From the NCBI GenBank assembly GCA_016844945.1, contig JAERTJ010000004.1:1-32434 (forward strand): a DNA stretch of 32,434 bases, read 5' to 3'. A model generated the notes under the pieces. The model made no database searches. It was not told the DNA's origin and saw nothing but the letters and a program-made list of their open reading frames with translations. Made by a program: the position numbers and the translations under genes. Of this stretch, positions 1 to 7,371 are shown piece after piece (within the stretch, counting starts at the first letter, position 1; each line of letters starts with the position of its first letter). This stretch comes from Fidelibacterota bacterium (GTDB lineage: Bacteria > Fidelibacterota > UBA8477 > JABMPR01).

Positions 1-100
1 ACGTATTTTTACCCCTCAGGCTTCTCAGAAGCTTGTTCCAGCATTTTCATACACATACTCACCAAAAACTGTTTTTGCCGTCTAAAACCACCCTAAAGCA

Positions 101-163
101 AGAAACCCACCGAAAGGGCGGGTTTCTCAACGATCTGAGCCACCTCTCAGGGTGGCTTTTTTT
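101..163 (+). terminator. Tandem terminator hairpins of an upstream gene
   Basis: Two hairpins follow each other. The first pairs AGAAACCC (101-108) with GGGTTTCT (120-127). The second pairs GCCACC (139-144) with GGTGGC (151-156) and is followed directly by seven T (157-163), the classic form of a rho-independent terminator on the plus strand. They would end a plus-strand transcript that comes from outside the window and insulate the gene at 284. Confidence 0.7.
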
Positions 164-283
164 ATGCATTAAGGGCCGAGTTTTCATGTGTGCTTCAGCA
201 ATCAATCAATTTGTGAATTTTATTAACAAACTACTGGAGAGGTACAAGAAGATGGCTATATTCTGCCCACGGGAGGAACCACT

Positions 284-2755
284 ATGCATACAATTATTCG
301 AATTGCTCTAACAGTTTTATTGCTTGTTAGCTTTGTTTATTCAGACGATCTGACTACCACACCAGTAGGACCGGGCATCACCCATCACCATGCTTTTCTA
401 TCTGGAGGGCCGTGGCACATACAAATTCTCGAAATTGACCTAACAGATACCATGAACACGCTGGAAACTGTAAAGGCCGGGAACAACATAGCTGGTTATG
501 AAAGAACTTCGTCCATGGCGGCTCGTTCAAGTAGACCAGGGCACACTGTCATTGGCGCCATTAATGCTGACTTTTATGCCAGTGGTGGAATAAGTATTGG
601 GGCACAGATCATCAATGGCACCCTACTGAAACGCCCCTATCCCCGTTCGGTATTTGCATTTGGAGAAAACAAACGCCCCTATATTGATATTCTTACTTTT
701 GGTGGCCAAATTACAAAAAATGACACCCTCTCCCTGAATATTAATGGCGTCAATGAGGTCAGAAATACAGACAAGCTTGTCCTCTATAATCGCTATATGG
801 GTGGAACGACAGGAACCAACGAATGGGGTTGTGAAGTCACCGTAGAATACATAGAACCACCAATTGGCGTTGGAAGTCCCATGCTAGCCGTAGTGACTGC
901 TAAGGATAGCATCCAGGCAAATGGACACGGCAACTCAACCATTCCGGCATCCGCAGATGGCGCTGTACTCTCAGGCCATGGGACAGCTCGCGACTTTCTT
1001 AACACCTCTATATTCATTGGTGATACAATCACTATTGATCTGTCACTCCCCCCTATCACGGAGACATTGACTCAATTGGTTGGTGGCACACCGCGTATCA
1101 TCAGAAATGGTAGCCAAAGTGTCGAATATGACCAGGAATCCGTAGGTTACAATTTCGCACACGATCGGCACCCAAGAACTGCAGTAGGCTTTTCTGAAGA
1201 TGGTACGACCGTATTCTTTTTTACCGTGGATGGACGACAGGCAGGGTTTAGCGTAGGCATGAGTCTCTACGAGCTGGCAGATTATATGTTGGAATGGGGT
1301 GTCTACGATGCCGTCAATCTGGATGGTGGTGGGTCCACAGCCATGGTTGTCCGCGATGAGGTGGTAAGCAGTCCTTCAGATGCCGGTGGTGAAAGATCAG
1401 TAGCCAACGCTCTCATGGTCATCTCAAAAGCACCTGTAGGACCTCTGGCATATATCAATCTACCCTGGGAAGAGACCTTCACTCTGGTTGAAACTCAACT
1501 CCAATTCTCAGTGACTGGAACAGATATATACTACAATCCCGTTGCTGTACCTGCAGCCTCCCTCCAGTGGTCTTGTGATGCATCGATTGGAACAATTTCC
1601 TCAACTGGCTTATTTTCAGCAGGTGCTACAGAAACCGAAGGCTATGTGTATGTGACTGATGGTACAATCACCGATACCACTTTTATTCACATTACCGATA
1701 TCGCCACGCTCACACTGGAGCCCAGCCAGGTCGTCCTGGAAACAGATGAATCTCAAATCATCGTAGCCCATTCTGAAGATGCTTTCGGGAATACCATTCA
1801 GGTGGAACCTGAAGCCTATACCTGGTGGGTGACACCTGAGATTGCATCCATCTCAGCATCAGGACTTGTAACGGCAGAGAATACTGGGGTGGGTTCAATT
1901 TCAGCAACCTTTCATGATGTTACCACAACAATTCCGCTGACAATTGGCAGCTCCACATCGATTATGATTGATAATTTTGACAATGTATCTAACTATTCTC
2001 TCAGTGGTGCAGTCATCAACCTGGGCGCTTGCAATCTTGAAGTTGATGCCAATCAGTATGTTTCCTCGCCCACTTCAGCACGACTTGACTATAGCCTGAC
2101 GACTGGTGGCACCAGCGTCCTTTACATGAACTGCAATATTCCTGTATCAGGAACGCCTGAATCTGTTTCCTTACAGGTTTACGGTGACAATTCAGCCCAT
2201 TGGATTCGTGGTGAGTTCTTAAATGCACAGAACGAGAAATTTGTTCTCAACTTCACTGAAGCATCACCTGGTATAAACTGGGAAAATGAATGGCAAGAGC
2301 TCACTGTTCTCCTTGACGATGCTGTTCCTTCCTGGAGTAATCCGAATGCTGTTCTGAGCTTTCCAATCACCTGGACCAAAATCTATCTGGCAGAGACTGA
2401 TGACAACAATAAGGATGCGGGAAGTATCTATCTTGATGATTTCAGAGCAAACTTTGTTGCATCGACAATTGACACACCATCACGAATCAGTCCACAACAC
2501 TTCAGACTGGAAGATCATTTCCCCAACCCCTTTAATGCCAGCACCAACTTTCGCTTCAATATCCCGGAAGCAGGACTGCTGACCATGCACGTCTACAGTC
2601 TGGACGGTCGAGAAATTGATAGTTTACAGCAGGAGACAACACCTGGTAACTTCACCCTCCGATGGGAGCCAAAGGATCTGCCCAGTGGGATATATTTCTA
2701 TCGTGCAACACTGGCAAAACAGGCAATTACGGGGAAATGCCTCTTAGTTAAATAG
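284..2755 (+). CDS. Secreted phosphodiester glycosidase (NAGPA-like) with Ig-like, jelly-roll-like and T9SS sorting domains
   Basis: This is an 823-aa exported protein. Residues 1-20 form a signal peptide. Roughly residues 40-380 match the NAGPA/DUF2233 phosphodiester glycosidase family: 'GAINADFY' near residue 90, 'GGTPRIIRNG' near 267, and the hallmark 'NLDGGGSTAMV' near 345. The family removes sugars held in phosphodiester linkage; the substrate here is unknown. Residues ~385-560 look like bacterial Ig-like (Big_2 type) repeats, and ~565-725 resembles a carbohydrate-binding jelly roll ending in 'IYLDDF'. The last ~80 residues are a type A T9SS sorting tail: 'FPNPFNASTNFRFNIP' near 746, then 'LPSGIYFYR' and a terminal basic end. 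The ATG is preceded by GGGAGG at 271-276. It stands alone after a terminator. The family call is strong; the exact reaction is inferred. Confidence 0.85.
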   Translation: MHTIIRIALTVLLLVSFVYSDDLTTTPVGPGITHHHAFLSGGPWHIQILEIDLTDTMNTLETVKAGNNIAGYERTSSMAARSSRPGHTVIGAINADFYASGGISIGAQIINGTLLKRPYPRSVFAFGENKRPYIDILTFGGQITKNDTLSLNINGVNEVRNTDKLVLYNRYMGGTTGTNEWGCEVTVEYIEPPIGVGSPMLAVVTAKDSIQANGHGNSTIPASADGAVLSGHGTARDFLNTSIFIGDTITIDLSLPPITETLTQLVGGTPRIIRNGSQSVEYDQESVGYNFAHDRHPRTAVGFSEDGTTVFFFTVDGRQAGFSVGMSLYELADYMLEWGVYDAVNLDGGGSTAMVVRDEVVSSPSDAGGERSVANALMVISKAPVGPLAYINLPWEETFTLVETQLQFSVTGTDIYYNPVAVPAASLQWSCDASIGTISSTGLFSAGATETEGYVYVTDGTITDTTFIHITDIATLTLEPSQVVLETDESQIIVAHSEDAFGNTIQVEPEAYTWWVTPEIASISASGLVTAENTGVGSISATFHDVTTTIPLTIGSSTSIMIDNFDNVSNYSLSGAVINLGACNLEVDANQYVSSPTSARLDYSLTTGGTSVLYMNCNIPVSGTPESVSLQVYGDNSAHWIRGEFLNAQNEKFVLNFTEASPGINWENEWQELTVLLDDAVPSWSNPNAVLSFPITWTKIYLAETDDNNKDAGSIYLDDFRANFVASTIDTPSRISPQHFRLEDHFPNPFNASTNFRFNIPEAGLLTMHVYSLDGREIDSLQQETTPGNFTLRWEPKDLPSGIYFYRATLAKQAITGKCLLVK

Positions 2756-2852
2756 GTATACATTACATTGGAATTTAGAGGCGGATTAAGTGTTACATAA
2801 TCTGTTCACTTCTGGCCTGGTTGTCATATATTAGTAAATCGTTCCTGTTAAA

Positions 2853-2868
2853 AATACAGACCTGTATT
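2853..2868. promoter_or_regulatory. Operator-like palindrome upstream of the PsiE-family gene
   Basis: AATACAG (2853-2859) and CTGTATT (2862-2868) form a perfect 7-bp inverted repeat with a 2-bp spacer, 23 bp before the ATG at 2892. Its position just upstream of the ribosome binding site suits a repressor operator. No T-run follows, so it is not a terminator. No regulator family is recognised from the site. Confidence 0.35.
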
Positions 2869-2891
2869 ACCGAACATAGGGAGGACTTATT

Positions 2892-3365
2892 ATGACCACC
2901 GGTTCATTAATCCCCGAACCAATCACCATCCTGGAGAAGCTTGAGAATGCTATATATGTCATCGCTGGCACCTTGCTGGTGATAGCGGCATTTGCCATGT
3001 TGGGGAAAACCGTTATATCCCTATTGACATCCCTGGGACATGCCACGCTTCGCGAAATGGCTTTGAGGCTTCTGGATGATCTCCTGTTAGTACTTATGTT
3101 GGTTGAGATTCTCCATACCATCCTCGTTAGCTTGAAAACTCATGTTCTCAAGACAGAGCCCTTTCTGGCAGTGGGACTTATTGCAGCCGTCCGACGAATT
3201 CTTATTATCACCGTTGAAGCTGCTCATATTGCAGATCTATCTGATGTTGTCTTTCAGCGGACCATGATTGAGATCAGCATATTAACGCTCTCCATTCTCA
3301 TCCTGGTTGTTTCAATTTATATGGTCAGGAAAAAGGCACCAAGCATGGTTGACAGACATGTTTAA
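2892..3365 (+). CDS. PsiE-family (phosphate-starvation-inducible E) inner-membrane protein
   Basis: This 157-aa protein has four hydrophobic segments (about residues 19-45, 62-82, 91-115 and 127-147), as PsiE proteins do. The stretch 'EPFLAVGLIAAVRRILII' near residues 90-107 is the most characteristic part of the family (PF06146). In E. coli psiE is induced by phosphate starvation, but its molecular role is unknown, so none is assigned here. GGGAGG lies just upstream of the ATG, and a palindrome sits at 2853-2868. The gene ends 46 bp from the convergent acetyltransferase gene. Confidence 0.8.
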   Translation: MTTGSLIPEPITILEKLENAIYVIAGTLLVIAAFAMLGKTVISLLTSLGHATLREMALRLLDDLLLVLMLVEILHTILVSLKTHVLKTEPFLAVGLIAAVRRILIITVEAAHIADLSDVVFQRTMIEISILTLSILILVVSIYMVRKKAPSMVDRHV

Positions 3366-3411
3366 TCCCACCAATTGACAGGAAACTTATTCTTGAAACT
3401 GTGAATCGAGA

Positions 3412-3867
3412 TTAGTCGTTAGAGGGAAAAAAGGATTTGTGCATCTTGTAGTGATCCAACCCGACTTCCTGGAAAATGTCACCCTGGATTTCATAGCCCA
3501 TATTCAAATAAAAACCGTGGGCAGATATACGGGCGTGGAGAATGAAAGATTGAAAACCCAGGTTTAGCAAATAAGCTTCAAAAGCCATAAATAATCGCTT
3601 CCCTACCCCTAGATTTTGGACACTTTCAGCCACTGCCATTTGCTTGATTCGAACTTCTTGAGGTGATGTAGGAATACCGAGGACACTGGCGATCAAATTA
3701 CCGTCTTCATCAAATGCACCGAAATGATAGTAGCGTGCTTCATTGCTGAGATCATCATAAGAACCATCAAAAAGATCCATACCTATAGGGACACGCAATA
3801 TTTCATGCCGCAAATTGAGGGATGCTTCATACGCATCTGTTCCATGGTGAATCAAACAATATTCCAT
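3412..3867 (-). CDS. GNAT-family N-acetyltransferase
   Basis: This 151-aa protein has the GCN5-related acetyltransferase fold. The acetyl-CoA pyrophosphate loop is visible as 'MAVAESVQNLGVGKRLF' near residues 77-93 (Q-x-x-G-x-G), followed by 'FYLNMGYE' near 127-134, the usual C-terminal strand. The arrangement resembles small ElaA/YitI-like members. The acceptor is unknown. It is the last gene of the aceE operon: its ATG lies 2 bp after the stop of the preceding CAT-fold gene, and its GAGG ribosome binding site lies inside the end of that gene, which points to translational coupling. Confidence 0.8.
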   Translation of the reverse strand: MEYCLIHHGTDAYEASLNLRHEILRVPIGMDLFDGSYDDLSNEARYYHFGAFDEDGNLIASVLGIPTSPQEVRIKQMAVAESVQNLGVGKRLFMAFEAYLLNLGFQSFILHARISAHGFYLNMGYEIQGDIFQEVGLDHYKMHKSFFPSND

Positions 3868-3869
3868 CC

Positions 3870-4532
3870 CTAGTCCTCTAAATATTTTGCAGGAAAGTTA
3901 GCACAGACCTGGAAGCCTTCAAAATACTGTCCCATATGAAAACCATCCATCAACGCATGATGTGCCTCTACTGAAATGGGCATCGTCATTTTACCCTCAA
4001 CATCCTCATATTTCCCAAAAACAATTTTGGGGATGCTGTCATCCACACCATAATTCCTGGGATGAGATAAACCAGTAAATTTGAGCCAGGGGATGACAGA
4101 ATAGTGAATCTGAGCCTTATCATGGTCATGGTCTAACAGTTTAGCATCCGGATCGCTACACTTTTCTATCTGGTCTAAAACATGGGGTTCAAAGGCACGA
4201 AAAGATTCCATATAGTCAAAATAACAGAATGTAAATACTCCATTCTTTTTCATGACAGTAGATCCAGCTGAGATGACGGGATAGTCCAACAATTCTTGAT
4301 CGATTAATCGGTATCTGAATTCCGGAATTTTATTGACCATGAGTTGAGAGATATACAGGTAGGCAGCAAAAAATGAATATCCACCTGCTTTTGTATATTT
4401 GAGTAACTCAGTGACATCCACATCAGCGACAAGCCCAAAAAAGGGGTTCTCATAATTCTTAAAGAAATGAAATTGTTCTTTACGATCCCACGCTGCTATA
4501 TCAACAACTCGTATGTTTGACGTTTCCCCCAC
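3870..4532 (-). CDS. Chloramphenicol acetyltransferase-like (CAT-fold) protein
   Basis: This 220-aa protein has the normal length of a type A CAT (PF00302). The N-terminus 'VVDIAAWDRKEQFHFF' matches the CAT start pattern (VDI-W-RKE-F), 'IPWLKFTGLSHPRN' corresponds to the segment carrying the active-site serine in classical CATs, and 'HHALMDGFHMG' (residues 191-201) is the catalytic HHxxxDG box, with H192 as the likely base. The start is a GTG, 5 bp after the lpd stop, and the N-terminal match supports it. CAT and the catalytic domain of pyruvate dehydrogenase E2 share fold and motif, so its place in the PDH operon is notable. It may confer chloramphenicol resistance or acetylate another small molecule; the sequence does not decide. 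Confidence 0.8.
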   Translation of the reverse strand: MGETSNIRVVDIAAWDRKEQFHFFKNYENPFFGLVADVDVTELLKYTKAGGYSFFAAYLYISQLMVNKIPEFRYRLIDQELLDYPVISAGSTVMKKNGVFTFCYFDYMESFRAFEPHVLDQIEKCSDPDAKLLDHDHDKAQIHYSVIPWLKFTGLSHPRNYGVDDSIPKIVFGKYEDVEGKMTMPISVEAHHALMDGFHMGQYFEGFQVCANFPAKYLED

Positions 4533-4537
4533 AAATG

Positions 4538-5953
4538 TTACCGCTTGGGGGCAAACAGGTCAGTGATACTTCCAGCTACAATTTCAGCGGCATTTCCAAC
4601 TGATTCTGACAGACTGGGATGAGGGTGGATTATCAGGGAAATATCTTCAGCATCAGCACCCATCTCCATTGCCAGAACAGCCTCTGCAATTAGATCTCCA
4701 GCGTAAGTCCCAACAATACTCATTCCAATGAGTTTGCCACTTTCTTTATCAAACAAAGCCTTTGAGAATCCTTCTGTACGTCCCAGAGCCAATGCACGAC
4801 CACTTGCTGACCAGGGGAATACACCCTTGTCGTATTCAATGCCTTGCTCTTTGGCCTGAGTCTCTGTGAGACCTGCCCAGGCAATTTCAGGATCTGTAAA
4901 AATGACTGCTGGAATAACAGTGACATCAAACGCTGCAGGTTCACCACAGATTACCTCTGCAGCTACCTTGCCTTCATAGGTCGCCTTGTGTGCCAACATG
5001 GGATCACCGGTGATATCCCCAATAGCGTAGATATGTGGAACATTGGTCTGTCGTTGGGCATCCACTTTGATAAAACCTCTCTCATCAATATCGATCCCAA
5101 TATTCTCAAAACCTGAACCATGGGTGTTGGGGCGACGTCCCACGGCCACCAGGACTTTGTCGACCTTTAATTTCTCCTCGCCTTTGGAACCCTCTAGCGT
5201 CACCTCAAGATGATTATCATGAGGAACTATACCCTGTACTTTGGTTCCCGTACGAATTTCTTTAAAATCTTTCTTGAGTCTCTGTTCAAGGGGTTTGACC
5301 ACATCTGGGTCAGCACCAGGCAGTAAATGAGGCATAAATTCAACGACCCTGACATTTGATCCAAGCGCTGAATATATGGTTCCCATTTCCAGGCCGATGT
5401 ATCCACCTCCAATGATAAGCAGCTCTTCGGGAATGCCATCGAGATCAAGGGCAGTTGTGGAATTCATGATCCGTGGGTCTTCTGGAAAGCTGGGAATTTT
5501 TGTCGGATGTGATCCAACAGCAATAATGGCATCCTCAAAGCTAACCTCACTGACTCCATCATCGCCGGTCACCTCAATTGTCGAGGGTGAAGTAAACACA
5601 CCACTTCCGGTAATGACTTCCACTTTGCGAGCTTTTGCAAGAGCAGCTATACCTTTTGTCAGTCGACCAACAACACGTTTGTTCTTCCACTCTTTGACCT
5701 TTTCCAGATTCCATTCTGGCTCAGGAAATGTTAACCCAAAATTCTGAACTTCTGAGCTCTCAGATTTAACACGAGCGAGATGGAGCAATGCCTTTGAAGG
5801 AATACACCCTCTGTTCAGGCACACACCGCCCAGGGTTTTACCCTTGTCAATGAGAATGACTTTTTTACCAAGATCAGCCGCACGAAAAGCTGCGGCATAG
5901 CCACCAGGACCTGCACCAAGGACAACGACATCAGCATGGTGTGATTGAGACAT
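4538..5953 (-). CDS. lpd: Dihydrolipoyl dehydrogenase (E3 of the pyruvate dehydrogenase complex)
   Basis: This 471-aa flavoprotein reoxidises dihydrolipoyl groups of E2 and reduces NAD+. All the family marks are present: FAD-binding 'GAGPGGYAAA' (13-22), the redox-active disulfide C45/C50 in 'GGVCLNRGCIPSK', the NAD-binding 'GGGYIGLEMG' near 182, 'YAIGDITG' near 310, and the C-terminal catalytic pair H445/E450 in 'HPHPSLSE'. The length is typical. The ATG has AGGAG upstream and lies 15 bp after the aceF stop. No N-terminal lipoyl domain is fused, unlike some E3 proteins. Confidence 0.96.
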   Translation of the reverse strand: MSQSHHADVVVLGAGPGGYAAAFRAADLGKKVILIDKGKTLGGVCLNRGCIPSKALLHLARVKSESSEVQNFGLTFPEPEWNLEKVKEWKNKRVVGRLTKGIAALAKARKVEVITGSGVFTSPSTIEVTGDDGVSEVSFEDAIIAVGSHPTKIPSFPEDPRIMNSTTALDLDGIPEELLIIGGGYIGLEMGTIYSALGSNVRVVEFMPHLLPGADPDVVKPLEQRLKKDFKEIRTGTKVQGIVPHDNHLEVTLEGSKGEEKLKVDKVLVAVGRRPNTHGSGFENIGIDIDERGFIKVDAQRQTNVPHIYAIGDITGDPMLAHKATYEGKVAAEVICGEPAAFDVTVIPAVIFTDPEIAWAGLTETQAKEQGIEYDKGVFPWSASGRALALGRTEGFSKALFDKESGKLIGMSIVGTYAGDLIAEAVLAMEMGADAEDISLIIHPHPSLSESVGNAAEIVAGSITDLFAPKR

Positions 5954-5968
5954 ATATAACTCCTGAAT

Positions 5969-7228
5969 CTAAAATAAATTTTTAATCGCTTTTAATTCTT
6001 CAGCAATGAATTTTGTAAATCTTGCTGCTGCAGCCCCATCTATCACTCTATGATCGTAGGACAGTGAAAAGGGCAGCATGAGTCTGGGGACAAATTCTGA
6101 GCCGTCAAACTCGGGCATCATTTTGGACCTGGACACACCCATAATAGCTACCTGAGGGGGATTTACAATGGGTGAAAATCCTGTTCCACTAATACCACCA
6201 AGGCTGGAGATTGAGAATGTTGCGCCTACTAACTCTGCAGGCTTAATCTTGCGTTCTCTGGTCCGCGTACTGAGATCAACCAATTCAACTGCGAGCTCTA
6301 TGAGATTTTTTTTATCCACGTCTTTGATGACAGGCACAACAAGCCCATTGGGGGTATCGACAGCAATGCCGATGTGAATATATTTTTTATGAATGAGATT
6401 TTCACCACGCGCATCCAGCGAACTATTAAAGTCCGGGAACTCAAGCAGGGCGTTGGCAGCAGCTTTCATGATAAAGGGTAGAATGGAAAGTTTTCCGCCT
6501 TCCTTGGCTGCAGCATTCTTATAGACCTGTCGAAATGCTTCCAGGTCTGTAATATCAGTCTCATCATGTTGAGTCACATGGGGAATGGTTTGCCATGCAT
6601 TTTGCAAGTTGCTTGCTGTGGCTCGGCGAATTTTACTTAGATGCACCTTTTCGATTTCACCCCACTGACTGAAATCAATTTCAGGCTGAACAGGACGTCC
6701 GGGAATACCGACTGGGGCATCACCAAGACGACTTTTCACATAGTTCTGCACATCTTCTTTTAGAACTCGCCCTTTGGGACCGGTGCCACTTACCAGAGCA
6801 AGATCACAACCCAGTTCACGTGCAAACCTACGGACTGAGGGGCTGGCAGAAACTATTTTCCGCTTTGTGACGGGTACTTCAATAGGAGCCTTTGGCAATT
6901 CTTCTTCTACCGGTGGAGCTGGGGCAGATGCTGGTTCTGCTTTGGCTTCGGTCTTGGGTTCTTCAACTGCTTCTTCTGGTTCTTCAGCTTCATCAGGCTC
7001 AATGGTAGCCAGGATGGTGTTCGTGCTCACCTCTGATCCAGTGGTAACCCGAATATCTTTTATGGTTCCAGCAAATTCTGCTTCAATCTCCATGGATGCT
7101 TTATCGCTCTCCAATAGAACCAGGATATCGCCTGTATCCACATGGTCACCGGGTTTTACATTGATCTCCCCGACTTCTACTGTATCGATGCCTTCGCCAA
7201 GATCCGGTATAATTATTTCTTTCAGCAT
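5969..7228 (-). CDS. aceF: Pyruvate dehydrogenase E2, dihydrolipoyl acetyltransferase
   Basis: This 419-aa protein forms the PDH core and moves acetyl groups from lipoate to CoA. It has one lipoyl domain (1-80, lipoylated K43 in 'ESDKASMEI'), an Ala/Pro/Glu-rich flexible linker (~80-122), the peripheral subunit-binding domain (~126-163, 'SPSVRRFARELG'), and the catalytic domain (~190-419) ending in 'SYDHRVIDGAAAARF' with H393 and D397. Gammaproteobacterial E2 often has up to three lipoyl domains; here there is one. The frame is open upstream to a TTG at 7267, but the ATG at 7228 begins exactly at the lipoyl domain ('MLKEIIIPDLGEG') and has a GA-rich AAAGAGA upstream, so I prefer it. Confidence 0.95.
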   Translation of the reverse strand: MLKEIIIPDLGEGIDTVEVGEINVKPGDHVDTGDILVLLESDKASMEIEAEFAGTIKDIRVTTGSEVSTNTILATIEPDEAEEPEEAVEEPKTEAKAEPASAPAPPVEEELPKAPIEVPVTKRKIVSASPSVRRFARELGCDLALVSGTGPKGRVLKEDVQNYVKSRLGDAPVGIPGRPVQPEIDFSQWGEIEKVHLSKIRRATASNLQNAWQTIPHVTQHDETDITDLEAFRQVYKNAAAKEGGKLSILPFIMKAAANALLEFPDFNSSLDARGENLIHKKYIHIGIAVDTPNGLVVPVIKDVDKKNLIELAVELVDLSTRTRERKIKPAELVGATFSISSLGGISGTGFSPIVNPPQVAIMGVSRSKMMPEFDGSEFVPRLMLPFSLSYDHRVIDGAAAARFTKFIAEELKAIKNLF

Positions 7229-7299
7229 ATCAATTTCTCTTTTCAATCCTTTTGAACATTCGACCAAATTCTTTCAAAAATACTCTCATTGTGTCTTGC

Positions 7300-7356
7300 T
7301 GAGGCTCTCGAACCATAAATATAATTTCTGCTTATGCGTATCCGTCGAGAGCTTCA
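7300..7356 (-). promoter_or_regulatory. Intercistronic stem-loop between aceE and aceF
   Basis: The 12-base arms at 7300-7311 and 7345-7356 are complementary except for one position; the inner 8 bp (GCTCTCGA / TCGAGAGC) are perfect. The loop is 33 nt and AT-rich. It lies in the 143-bp gap between aceE and aceF, the largest gap of the operon. It has no T-run, so it is more likely an mRNA processing or stability element than a terminator. Confidence 0.4.
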
Positions 7357-7371
7357 GGAAGACATGCCCGT

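Noticed and set aside
33..311. A 92-codon open frame at the start of the window
   Set aside because: It runs through two terminator hairpins and overlaps the start of the glycosidase gene; composition is not protein-like and no ribosome binding site is seen.
3412..4532. Mobile antibiotic-resistance cassette
   Set aside because: No transposase, integrase, attC-like site or flanking repeat is visible, and the spacing shows full integration into the PDH operon.
7229..7267. Upstream TTG start for aceF
   Set aside because: It would add 13 residues before the lipoyl domain, which normally begins at the very N-terminus; the ATG at 7228 fits better.
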